From the IMG/VR virus record IMGVR_UViG_3300009104_000009, positions 1-64,000 of that record: a stretch of DNA of 64,000 bases; one strand, given 5' to 3'. Made by a program: the position numbers and the translations under genes. The notes under the pieces were generated by a model. It saw only the letters and a list, made by a program, of their open reading frames with translations, was not told the origin of the DNA and did not search any database. Below are positions 36,565 to 43,647 of this stretch, one piece after another (positions within the stretch are counted from its first letter, which is position 1; each line of letters begins with the position of its first letter). Origin of the DNA: a virus.

Positions 36565-37229
36565 TAGATTTTTTTGTTGGTTATACACCAGGTAGAGAAG
36601 TCGCTAATAGAAAATGTAGACAATCTTTAGCGCAATTTGGAGTAGTTACTCACGATGTTCCACATTATTGGGTACCTAAAACAAATAATCCCTTCGCGAG
36701 AACTAGATATTTAGTTCCATTAATAGATTATAAAATAGAACATCAATGGGTTGCTTTTGTAGATGATGATTTCTTGTTTTTCAAGAATCCGTTGTCTTTA
36801 TATGATAAATTAGATGATAGTAAAATATTATATGTTGCTAAACACCCTGAATATGTATCTGTAACTACTGTGAAAATGGCAGGGAAGGAAAAACGTAAAG
36901 GTTGGCGAAATATTAATTATCCTAGAAAGAATTGGTCTAGTTTAATGATATTTAATAAAGAGGTATTTCCTTTAACAGTTGAGGAAATTTTTCATTCTCC
37001 TATGAGTTACCTACACCAGTTAGAATGGGCCGGCTCAGAGGAAAATATAGGATCCATTCCTTTGGAATGGAATTGGTTGGTTGGGGAAGAACATTGCCCT
37101 GACCGTAAAGATATTAATGCCGCTCATTTCACTTTAGGTGGTCCTTGGTATGAAGAGTGGCCAAAGTCAATTTATGATAAACCATGGTTAGAAATGGAAG
37201 AATATGATTACAGTAAAGATTGGTCATAA
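36561..37229 (+). CDS. GT-A-type glycosyltransferase-like protein
   Basis: 222 residues from the ATG in the ATGA overlap with the upstream stop; the in-frame ATG at 36525 is inside the upstream gene and less likely. It opens with a strand MIDFFVGYTPGREVANRKC and carries VAFVDDDFLFFKNPL, whose D-D-D resembles the DXD metal/nucleotide-sugar motif of GT-A enzymes. The C-terminal region has HFTLGGPWYEEW, reminiscent of acceptor-side loops. Coupled to the AsnB-like gene and to bS21. Sugar unknown. Confidence 0.65.
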   Translation: MIDFFVGYTPGREVANRKCRQSLAQFGVVTHDVPHYWVPKTNNPFARTRYLVPLIDYKIEHQWVAFVDDDFLFFKNPLSLYDKLDDSKILYVAKHPEYVSVTTVKMAGKEKRKGWRNINYPRKNWSSLMIFNKEVFPLTVEEIFHSPMSYLHQLEWAGSEENIGSIPLEWNWLVGEEHCPDRKDINAAHFTLGGPWYEEWPKSIYDKPWLEMEEYDYSKDWS

Positions 37230-37446
37230 GGATTCGGACCAGCGAAATATTATTAAAGCCTTACAAAAATTGAAACAAATAGTATCTCGAGAAGGCACTC
37301 TTAATGAGATAAAAAAACGAAGATATTTTCAAAAACCTTCAATGAAAAAAAGGATAAAACGTGAGGAAGCAGAAAGGCAGCGGATAAAGGATTTTCGCAA
37401 AGAACTTAAACAGGTCGAAAGGCTAGAACAACAAATGTGGGGATAA
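37204..37446 (+). CDS. rpsU: ribosomal protein bS21
   Basis: 80 residues. The core ALQKLKQIVSREGTLNEIKKRRYFQKP followed by basic helix KKRIKREEAERQRIKDFRKEL matches the bS21 pattern (a bend helix, R-R-x-x-aromatic-x-K-P, then a basic helix). bS21 sits on the small-subunit platform near the anti-Shine-Dalgarno sequence and affects initiation. Virus-encoded bS21 is known in marine phages and may replace the host copy to bias translation. The start overlaps the preceding gene by 26 bases. Confidence 0.9.
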   Translation: MITVKIGHKDSDQRNIIKALQKLKQIVSREGTLNEIKKRRYFQKPSMKKRIKREEAERQRIKDFRKELKQVERLEQQMWG

Positions 37447-37450
37447 ACAT

Positions 37451-37627
37451 TTGAATTATACAGACAAACTAGAAAAAAATCCAAAAAATAAAAGAAGGTA
37501 TAGAGATAGTCTTATGAGTTATGTAATGACTCAATTACCTTTAGATCACGAAAAAACCATTGCATTATTTGCGGATAGGGCTCTTCTTGAGGCCTATCAA
37601 AATGGACTACAGGATGGTCGCAAATAA
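37451..37627 (+). CDS. small protein with TTG start
   Basis: 58 residues from TTG 37451, preceded by GTGGGGA at about 37437. An internal ATG at 37514 would give 37 residues. The sequence is polar and helical (KNPKNKRRYRDSLMSYVM, then EKTIALFADRALLEAYQNGLQDGRK) and typical of small phage genes. It fills the space between bS21 and the next promoter. Unknown function. Confidence 0.5.
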   Translation: MNYTDKLEKNPKNKRRYRDSLMSYVMTQLPLDHEKTIALFADRALLEAYQNGLQDGRK

Positions 37628-37630
37628 AAC

Positions 37631-37659
37631 TTGATTTATTATATAATTTAGTATATAAT
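37631..37659 (+). promoter_or_regulatory. sigma70-type promoter before Fe-S block
   Basis: TTGATT (37631-37636), 17-base spacer, TATAAT (37654-37659), 24 bases before the ATG at 37684. It could drive the zinc-ribbon/IscU/IscA run with host polymerase. Confidence 0.7.
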
Positions 37660-37683
37660 AAAAACTTTAAATTTAAATATATT

Positions 37684-37932
37684 ATGCCAGTTAGACCAAC
37701 ACAGAGTTATTGGCAATCTAACATTCCTCCCGAATACGCAGATTCCAGACACTCATATACAACAGAAATTTTATATCATTTTACATGCGGCTCTTGCCAG
37801 GAATGGTGGAGTTACGCGCATTCTCCAAGTAAAATGGAAATGGATTTAACCCTCCCAGATAATGAAAAATTCTGGTGTCCTCATTGTGGACATTCTCAAA
37901 CCTTAAAAATAAAAACAGGATTTCCGATATGA
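37684..37932 (+). CDS. zinc-ribbon protein
   Basis: 82 residues with two CxxC pairs (CGSC around residue 35 and CPHC around residue 66), spaced as in a zinc ribbon. The first part has aromatic residues (SYWQSNIPPEYADSRHSY). First gene after the sigma70-type promoter; overlaps the following gene by 4 bases. Nucleic-acid or protein binding is likely; no specific family recognised. Confidence 0.7.
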   Translation: MPVRPTQSYWQSNIPPEYADSRHSYTTEILYHFTCGSCQEWWSYAHSPSKMEMDLTLPDNEKFWCPHCGHSQTLKIKTGFPI

Positions 37933-38285
37933 ATGAAACGCATGACGCCGCATTATCCAAGGCGGTTTTCGAACATGAGATAAAAGTAATTAAATTAACT
38001 ACCGGAGAAGAGTTAGTTTCTAAAGTTAGAGATTTAGATGATAAATATGAATTAATAGAAGCTATTCAGTTTCGTTGGGGTTTTGAATATGATGCAGATA
38101 TGGGCCGTAATGTTGAAAGATTACAACCTACACCATTTCCTACCAACGCTAATTTAGGTAGATATGAAATAGATAAGAAATTTGTAATGGTTATGGCTAG
38201 TCCTCGAACCGATGCACTCGGAGTTTATCATACATTTGTTGCCTCATTATTAAACTATAATGCCCAGCCTAATCCAGAGGCATAA
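37929..38285 (+). CDS. small beta-barrel (Sm-like) protein
   Basis: 118 residues from the ATG in the ATGA overlap; the in-frame ATG at 37875 lies inside the zinc-ribbon gene. IKVIKLTTGEELVSKVRDLDDKYELIEAIQF has the two-strand pattern of an LSm/Sm-like fold that is common in small proteins of marine T4-like phages. The C-terminus (RLQPTPFPTNANLGRYEIDKKFV) is unique. Could bind RNA; not shown. Confidence 0.6.
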   Translation: MNETHDAALSKAVFEHEIKVIKLTTGEELVSKVRDLDDKYELIEAIQFRWGFEYDADMGRNVERLQPTPFPTNANLGRYEIDKKFVMVMASPRTDALGVYHTFVASLLNYNAQPNPEA

Positions 38286-38288
38286 TTT

Positions 38289-38296
38289 CATAAATA
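38289..38296 (+). promoter_or_regulatory. late-promoter-like element before iscU
   Basis: CATAAATA, one mismatch from TATAAATA, 16 bases before the IscU ATG, in the short gap between genes. It could give late expression of the Fe-S genes. Confidence 0.45.
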
Positions 38297-38311
38297 AATT
38301 GAAAGGCGATT

Positions 38312-38692
38312 ATGGCATATTCAAAAAAGGTAGTGGACCACTATGAACAACCGAGAAATGTGGGTTCTCTTAATTCCTCTGACAATAGTGTTGGTACTGG
38401 TCTTGTTGGAGCGCCTGAATGTGGCGATGTAATGAAACTTCAAATTGAAGTTAAAGATAATAAAATCGTTGATGCAAAATTTAAAACATTTGGGTGTGGC
38501 TCTGCTATAGCGGCGTCGTCATTAGCAACGGAATGGGTTAAAGGTCAATCTATTGATGAAGCTATGACAGTTAGCAATGTAGAAATTGTTGAAGAATTAT
38601 CACTCCCACCAGTAAAAATTCACTGTTCAGTTCTTGCGGAAGATGCTATTAAAGCAGCAATTGCAGATTATAAGGAAAAGCAGGCACTATGA
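38312..38692 (+). CDS. iscU: IscU-type Fe-S cluster scaffold
   Basis: 126 residues, the normal IscU length. IscU holds nascent [2Fe-2S] clusters made with IscS sulfur. All ligands are visible: C37 with D39 in PECGD, C62 in FGCGSAIAASS, and H104-C105. The HscA-binding motif LPPVK (98-102) is intact, suggesting it could dock with host IscS and HscA/HscB. A phage copy may repair or build Fe-S proteins during infection. Neighbouring A-type carriers support that. No IscS or HscA is encoded here. Confidence 0.94.
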   Translation: MAYSKKVVDHYEQPRNVGSLNSSDNSVGTGLVGAPECGDVMKLQIEVKDNKIVDAKFKTFGCGSAIAASSLATEWVKGQSIDEAMTVSNVEIVEELSLPPVKIHCSVLAEDAIKAAIADYKEKQAL

Positions 38693-39888
38693 AAAAATTT
38701 AAAGAATATTTTAAACCAGTTCAGGAAAAAGAAGAACTTAAAGAAGAAGTTCTTGAAGAGGCTGTTTATTGGCAAGTATTAATTCCTGGTATATCAACTC
38801 CTGTTTTTATTGAAGGACCTGCAAAGTCAGGTATTAAAATGGAATTGAGAACGCAATTAAAACCGGAAGCTTGGAAGAATCTAATCATTAATAGAATCAC
38901 GAAGCCTCAAATACGAAAAATATATAGGGATATGGCGAAAGATCCCGAAATGTATGATGATGCATCAGATGGTGTTAGTGAAGCTCTTGAAGAATCTACT
39001 GCATCATATGCAAAGTCTTTGGAAAAGATTGCTAGAGATAGACAATTAAAGATGCTCTCTAAATCTGAAAGACAAAATTTACTTAAAATAGCGGCACTCT
39101 TAGATAAAGAAAAAAAAGAAGAAGTTGAATTTGATGAGGGTATTATGGATACTGCGGGATTTCATAATTATCCAAAAAGAAATAAAGTGGGAGATGAAAT
39201 AGAAAAAATTGCAAGTAAAGGTGGAACAGATAAATTCAACCTTTCAAAAGTTGCTTCTGAATTACAGAAGGGTAGAATCCCACATAAGTTTATTAAAAAA
39301 CTCAGTCCAAAAGGTAAGAAAGCAGTTCATGATATTATGAAAGATTTTGGATGGAAAGAATTACCAGAAGATAATGAAGTAAATGAAGTTCCGTTCGTCC
39401 CGTTAGCTTTAGGAGCTGCGAGAATAGGTGGAGCAATCTTAAAAGGTGTAGGGCGCGGAGCAGGCAGAATCGGCACAGCCGGAGCAGGATTTGGTTTAGG
39501 GCAAGCAGCGAATGCAATATCAAAAATACCAAGCTCTGTAGGTAAGGCAGTCGCAGGTGGTGTTGCAGCAGGGGCTACAAAAGCGGCAATTAGTCATCAT
39601 TTATCAAATAAGGCTAAAGAGAAAGCAAAAAAAGATAAAGAAAAAAAAGAAGAGAGTAGAGAACCTAGAATTCATATGAAAGCAATTGATGAGAAAATGG
39701 CTGATAAGTATAAAGCAATGAATAAAGCCGGTGATCAGATAATGAAACTCGCAAAAAAGTATAAATCATTTGATTTAACGAGTATCGCTTCTGAATTAAG
39801 AAAAGGCAAAATTCCAAAAATTAATAAGTTAAAACCGAATGATTTTAAAGAAGTAGGTGCAATTTACGATAAACTGGGGTTGAGATAA
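38689..39888 (+). CDS. candidate internal head protein with repeated domain
   Basis: 399 residues. Begins MKKFKEYFKPVQEKEELKEE, similar to the capsid-targeting style N-termini of other genes here. Two related units occur: about residues 174-224 (EIEKIASKGG...LSKVASELQKGRIP...FGW) and about 350-399 (KLAKKYKSFDLTSIASELRKGKIP...LGLR). Between them is a Gly/Ala-rich hydrophobic stretch (about 235-305) that could insert in membrane. These features suit an ejected internal protein. Overlaps iscU by 4 bases. Confidence 0.55.
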   Translation: MKKFKEYFKPVQEKEELKEEVLEEAVYWQVLIPGISTPVFIEGPAKSGIKMELRTQLKPEAWKNLIINRITKPQIRKIYRDMAKDPEMYDDASDGVSEALEESTASYAKSLEKIARDRQLKMLSKSERQNLLKIAALLDKEKKEEVEFDEGIMDTAGFHNYPKRNKVGDEIEKIASKGGTDKFNLSKVASELQKGRIPHKFIKKLSPKGKKAVHDIMKDFGWKELPEDNEVNEVPFVPLALGAARIGGAILKGVGRGAGRIGTAGAGFGLGQAANAISKIPSSVGKAVAGGVAAGATKAAISHHLSNKAKEKAKKDKEKKEESREPRIHMKAIDEKMADKYKAMNKAGDQIMKLAKKYKSFDLTSIASELRKGKIPKINKLKPNDFKEVGAIYDKLGLR

Positions 39889-40262
39889 TGAAATCATTTC
39901 GAACATTTATAAAAGTTGAAGGTTTAAATCATGATCGTTATATGAGATCTCATGGTAAAAAAGCCAAAGGTACAGGAAAGTGGGCATTTACCACTAAGAG
40001 AATGGGTGATGTAGATATGGGTAATGATAAAGAGTTTTGGACGTCAGGCCCAAATCAATCTTTATCTAAAGCCGCTAAAGATGCTCAAAAAGCTTTACAC
40101 ACAAAAGATGTTTATGTAATGGAAAAATTAGGTAAAGATTCTACTATGGGCGATTATATTGATGATTTTAAAAAATCTGATGCACCACAATTTAAGGGTA
40201 GATCTAAAGAAAAACGAAAGCAAATGGCTATTGCTGCCAAATTATCCGCAGACGAGAAATGA
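39888..40262 (+). CDS. candidate internal head protein with CTS-like N-terminus
   Basis: 124 residues starting MKSFRTFIKVEG, comparable with the T4 internal-protein targeting sequence MKTYQEFIAEA. The C-terminus SDAPQFKGRSKEKRKQMAIAAKL is a basic motif I associate with small marine myovirus proteins. Middle contains GTGKWAFTTKRMGDVDM. Starts on the last base of the preceding stop. No enzymatic motif. Internal head protein is inferred from the N-terminus only. Confidence 0.55.
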   Translation: MKSFRTFIKVEGLNHDRYMRSHGKKAKGTGKWAFTTKRMGDVDMGNDKEFWTSGPNQSLSKAAKDAQKALHTKDVYVMEKLGKDSTMGDYIDDFKKSDAPQFKGRSKEKRKQMAIAAKLSADEK

Positions 40263-40622
40263 ATGATATCGTTTACAGAGAGGGCCGCCAACGTGGTACT
40301 CAAGATTATGGGCGAACAAAATGTTAGTCAAGAGACGTTTTGCAGAATAGGTGTAAAAGGTGGCGGATGTTCGGGATTTACTTATACTGTAGATTTTGAT
40401 AGTAGAAAAAGTAAATTTGATTTAGAATTTGAAAGCCACGGGCTCACTTGCGTGGTAGATAAAAAAAGTCATTTATATATAAAAGGAACAGAAATAGATT
40501 GGTCTAATGATTTAAATGATCGCGGACTAAAGTTTAATAACCCATCTGCGAAAGGCAGTTGTGGTTGTAGAACATCATTTATGCACGAGGGAATGAATGC
40601 AGGAACACCAAGTTGGATGTGA
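40263..40622 (+). CDS. iscA: A-type Fe-S carrier (IscA/ErpA family), copy 1
   Basis: 119 residues. The family cysteines are present: C36 in GGGCSG and C100-G-C102 in GSCGC. The N-terminus SFTERAANVVLKIM is IscA-like. Such proteins receive clusters from IscU and deliver them to apo-targets. A second paralogue follows with a 26-base overlap. Together with iscU upstream it forms a partial ISC set. Confidence 0.92.
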   Translation: MISFTERAANVVLKIMGEQNVSQETFCRIGVKGGGCSGFTYTVDFDSRKSKFDLEFESHGLTCVVDKKSHLYIKGTEIDWSNDLNDRGLKFNNPSAKGSCGCRTSFMHEGMNAGTPSWM

Positions 40623-40998
40623 ACTTAAAATAACATTAAAAGCAGCAGTTGAATTTAAACAAATGTGTATTGCTGAAGATAAGCATTGGGTGGATTCATA
40701 TTTAAGAGTAGGTGCCAAAGAAGGTGGTTGCTCAGGTTGGAAATATAGTTTAGATTACGAAGATACAGTTGACCCTACAGATGCGGTTTTTGAGCAACAC
40801 GGAGTTAAAATGGTTGTTGATAATGAGTTGCTAAATAATATAATGGGTGATGTTGAAGTAGATTATAAAATAGGAAATTTAGTTGAGCAGGGTTTTGTAT
40901 TTAATCGCCTCAAATTCGGACATCAATGTGGTTGTGGAGAAAGCTTTACACCACTTAAAGATATGAAAAACGGTAAAGAACAATTAGGCTGGCAATGA
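40597..40998 (+). CDS. iscA: A-type Fe-S carrier (IscA/ErpA family), copy 2
   Basis: 133 residues. C45 in EGGCSGWKY and C111-G-C113 in HQCGCGESF are the three ligand cysteines. The family-type N-terminus begins at residue 10 (LKITLKAAVEFKQM), so a later start is conceivable, but no good ATG is there. It is clearly diverged from copy 1, suggesting a distinct target or a heteromer. Overlaps both neighbours. Confidence 0.9.
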   Translation: MQEHQVGCELKITLKAAVEFKQMCIAEDKHWVDSYLRVGAKEGGCSGWKYSLDYEDTVDPTDAVFEQHGVKMVVDNELLNNIMGDVEVDYKIGNLVEQGFVFNRLKFGHQCGCGESFTPLKDMKNGKEQLGWQ

Positions 40999-41231
40999 GA
41001 ATAACTAATAAAGCAACGGCTCAAAGGCCACTTGGGGTTTACAGAGGCCCAAATATAGTAAATCCAGCAGAAGAAAAACAAAAAGCTGATGCTGTCGCTG
41101 GTAACACTGAAGTGAGACATTTTAAGTGTTCTTCTTGTAATTTGCCTTTTTCTCAAAATATGCCGCCCGGTTCTGAAAAACACCAATCTAAAATAATATG
41201 CCCTAATTGTTATACTGAACAGGTTGGATAA
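40995..41231 (+). CDS. small zinc-ribbon protein
   Basis: 78 residues. Two CxxC pairs in the C-terminal half (CSSC and CPNC, with FKCSSCNLPF) form a zinc ribbon, which could alternatively bind iron given the context. The N-terminal half starts MRITNKATAQRPLGVYRGPN. The 4-base overlap with the IscA copy 2 gene makes it part of the same unit. Function unknown. Confidence 0.65.
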   Translation: MRITNKATAQRPLGVYRGPNIVNPAEEKQKADAVAGNTEVRHFKCSSCNLPFSQNMPPGSEKHQSKIICPNCYTEQVG

Positions 41232-41242
41232 AAAATGTAATA

Positions 41243-41893
41243 ATGTATTTTATGCACGTGATTGAGGGTAATTCTATATCTGAAGAATATGCCCGTGAAG
41301 GTAATAAACATTTCAAACAAGAATTCAATATTGATCTAGAATTCTTTCCCGCATGTTCACCCGGAATGTTGTCTCCGGAGTTACGTTTTCAAAAATATAA
41401 AGTATCGACTCACGGTCGTAAATTTAAACGTGAGATTCATGAGACGGAAAAAGCTTGTTTTTGTACTCATTTTGAATTATGGAAGAGGTGTGCAAAACTG
41501 GGAAGGTCAATAGTTTGTTTTGAACATGATGCTCGTAAAAATCCCGATATAGAGGATTATTACGATTTAAAATTTAAATTTGAAAGATTTGTATCAAAAG
41601 GTAGTGATTATAAAAAAGATGATGGAATAGCGATTCTAGGCCAACCGCCATGTACGGCATATATGATGTCACCTGAATTTGCCGAAAGTATTGTAAAGGC
41701 AGTTTATAAGTACATGGAATTAAATGATGGTTTAAATATGCAAGCAGATACATTTTTAATGTATTATATAGAATTAAAAAACGGACATGAACCGGTAAGA
41801 AGAACAGTATTTAAGCAATCTAAAGAATATGGTCAAATTATAGATCACGGGCCTAAAGATGAGGCTCTTCTCAATGAACCTATAAATAAATAA
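41243..41893 (+). CDS. glycosyltransferase family 25-like protein
   Basis: 216 residues. The segment ETEKACFCTHFELWKRCAKLGRSIVCFEHDA follows the GT25 (LPS galactosyltransferase) layout: a conserved T/SH-x-x-LW, then a strand ending in an acidic pair, here E-H-D in place of EDD. Later GQPPCTAYMMSPEFAESI is the usual acceptor-side loop. One of several sugar enzymes in the window. Substrate unknown; the altered acidic motif may reduce or change activity. Confidence 0.65.
   Translation: MYFMHVIEGNSISEEYAREGNKHFKQEFNIDLEFFPACSPGMLSPELRFQKYKVSTHGRKFKREIHETEKACFCTHFELWKRCAKLGRSIVCFEHDARKNPDIEDYYDLKFKFERFVSKGSDYKKDDGIAILGQPPCTAYMMSPEFAESIVKAVYKYMELNDGLNMQADTFLMYYIELKNGHEPVRRTVFKQSKEYGQIIDHGPKDEALLNEPINK
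41881..41888 (+). promoter_or_regulatory. T4-type late promoter
   Basis: Exact TATAAATA at the end of the GT25-like gene, 17 bases before the signal-peptide gene at 41905; it would drive that gene and the HtrA-like lipoprotein late. Confidence 0.7.
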
Positions 41894-41904
41894 AGGATGG
41901 AAGC

Positions 41905-42471
41905 ATGAGAAAAATTCTAATTTTAATATTTGTGTTAATTCTTTCTTCTGCGAAATTTTCAATGAGCCAAGAACAGAATCCGTGGTTCAAAGGATTTCCA
42001 GGAATATTAGAAAAAGAAAAGTGGTCAACCCAGCTTTTATACGATACAACAAATGCGTGTTTTCAAGGAACTTTAAAATGGATAGTGATAACACATCCGG
42101 GCCTTATAGGACAAGCACCGACACCGTGGGCCCAACGACAAATGTTAACTCATTGTTTTTGTGTGTTAGATAAAATTAGACGTGAACATAATGCTGAACA
42201 ATATAAAGCAAAAGTCTTTGATCAATCATGGGCTGGCCAATTATTCATGGGTAAAGCGATAGAATGTGTATCTGAATATAAAACTCTTCCTCAATTCTTT
42301 GCAATGGAGGATAATAAAACACGAGAAGATTTAGATAGACTTAAAAATAACTTAAAAAATCTAGATAATGAAACTTTAGTGCCACTGGTACCGGAAGATT
42401 CACAAGAAGAGTCACCAGACCAAAAACAGAAAGAATCAGAAGAGGTACCGGAAACAATTTTTCAAGGATAA
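41905..42471 (+). CDS. secreted protein of unknown function
   Basis: 188 residues with a clear Sec signal peptide (MRKILILIFVLILSSAKFSMS). The mature part has four or so Cys (NACFQGTLKW, HCFCVLD, ECVSEY), suggesting disulfides in the periplasm, and an acidic, Glu/Ser/Pro-rich C-terminal tail. Driven by a consensus late promoter and followed 3 bases later by the HtrA-like protease, with which it may act. No domain recognised. Confidence 0.65.
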   Translation: MRKILILIFVLILSSAKFSMSQEQNPWFKGFPGILEKEKWSTQLLYDTTNACFQGTLKWIVITHPGLIGQAPTPWAQRQMLTHCFCVLDKIRREHNAEQYKAKVFDQSWAGQLFMGKAIECVSEYKTLPQFFAMEDNKTREDLDRLKNNLKNLDNETLVPLVPEDSQEESPDQKQKESEEVPETIFQG

Positions 42472-42474
42472 TAC

Positions 42475-43599
42475 ATGAAAAGCTTCAAACACATGAGTTT
42501 GATGTGTTTTGTTTTGTTATTGTTATCTTTTGGATGTAGTAATTCTACTTTTTTAAATAAACCATCAACTCAAACAGATAATGAACTGGTTGAAGTTAAA
42601 AATACATCAAACTTTCAATCGATAGTAGAAAGGGCCAAGCAGGCTATAGTTCTGCTTTCTACAAGTGCCAATATAGACCCAACTACAGATCCTACTAAAA
42701 ACGGATTATGTGCTGGAGTTGCTATCGATGATAAAGGACATATTCTCACAAATTATCATTGTGTTCATAAACAAAATTTTATTAAATTAATCTATTATAA
42801 TGAAAATGATTATGATATGTATGATGTCAATGTAATCGGATTAGATCCATTAGCGGATTTAGCATTACTTGAAGTCATAGGAGATGTGAAACCAAAATCT
42901 TATGTTAAAATATCTGAAGACACTCCTAATATAAAAGAAGGAGATGAAGTATATGCAATGGGCCATCCAATGGGAATGGCTTGGACTTTAACTAAAGGGA
43001 TTATTTCTAGTAACGAAAGATATGCAAGGCATCCTTATATTAAAGTACTGCAAACCGACGCAGCTATCAATAAGGGCAATTCCGGAGGACCTCTTTTAAA
43101 TATGAAAGGTGAAATTATAGGAATTAATGCGATGATTTTGTCCAGAGGAGCTGGAAGTAGTGGAGTAGGGTTAGCAATTAGGGGAGATATTGTATTAAAA
43201 TCTGTAGAATCTATGCTAGCTATAGGTAAAGTTGAAAGACCAGCAGTTGGAGTAACGATTATGAGTTTACTCGGTCTTAAAGCCAGAGATAAAATAATAA
43301 AAGAATTTCCTGATCGCAAATCAGAATATATTCCAAATACTTTAGGTTTGTATATAAAACCAGATGGCGGAGTCCCGGAACCGTTAAAACCACATGATAC
43401 AATTATTGGAGTAAACGGTGTTCCAACAAATGATGGATTAAAATTTTCTGATGAATTAGGAAAATATGAGGTTGGGGATACAATTACAATATTAATTATT
43501 CGAAAACGAGCACTTCGCGAAGTGTCGGTAACATTAAAGGCATTGCCAGTGGATGTGGAAAAATTGTATCCTAAAAATCCAATGCAGATAAGACCTTAG
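42475..43599 (+). CDS. HtrA/DegP-type serine protease lipoprotein
   Basis: 374 residues. Signal sequence ends in a lipobox (LLSFGC, C21), so the protease is probably membrane-anchored in the periplasm. The trypsin-like triad is visible: H95 (TNYHC), D128 (DPLADLALLEV) and S203 (NKGNSGGPLLN). One C-terminal PDZ-like domain (about 255-365, with DTIIGVNGVPTN) completes the HtrA layout. Quality-control proteases of this kind cleave misfolded envelope proteins. A phage copy could favour virion or envelope-protein handling or lysis. Coupled with the preceding secreted protein. Confidence 0.9.
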   Translation: MKSFKHMSLMCFVLLLLSFGCSNSTFLNKPSTQTDNELVEVKNTSNFQSIVERAKQAIVLLSTSANIDPTTDPTKNGLCAGVAIDDKGHILTNYHCVHKQNFIKLIYYNENDYDMYDVNVIGLDPLADLALLEVIGDVKPKSYVKISEDTPNIKEGDEVYAMGHPMGMAWTLTKGIISSNERYARHPYIKVLQTDAAINKGNSGGPLLNMKGEIIGINAMILSRGAGSSGVGLAIRGDIVLKSVESMLAIGKVERPAVGVTIMSLLGLKARDKIIKEFPDRKSEYIPNTLGLYIKPDGGVPEPLKPHDTIIGVNGVPTNDGLKFSDELGKYEVGDTITILIIRKRALREVSVTLKALPVDVEKLYPKNPMQIRP

Positions 43600-43612
43600 A
43601 AAGATTCTCTTG

Positions 43613-43620
43613 AATAAATA
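43613..43620 (+). promoter_or_regulatory. late-promoter-like element before AAA ATPase
   Basis: AATAAATA, one mismatch from TATAAATA, 28 bases before the ATG at 43648 in a 48-base gap. Confidence 0.45.
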
Positions 43621-43647
43621 TAACATAAATTAACTTTGAGGTGAATT

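Noticed and set aside
42475-42492. MKSFK start of the HtrA-like protein as a capsid-targeting sequence
   Set aside because: It is followed by a hydrophobic signal peptide and lipobox, so it is an export signal.
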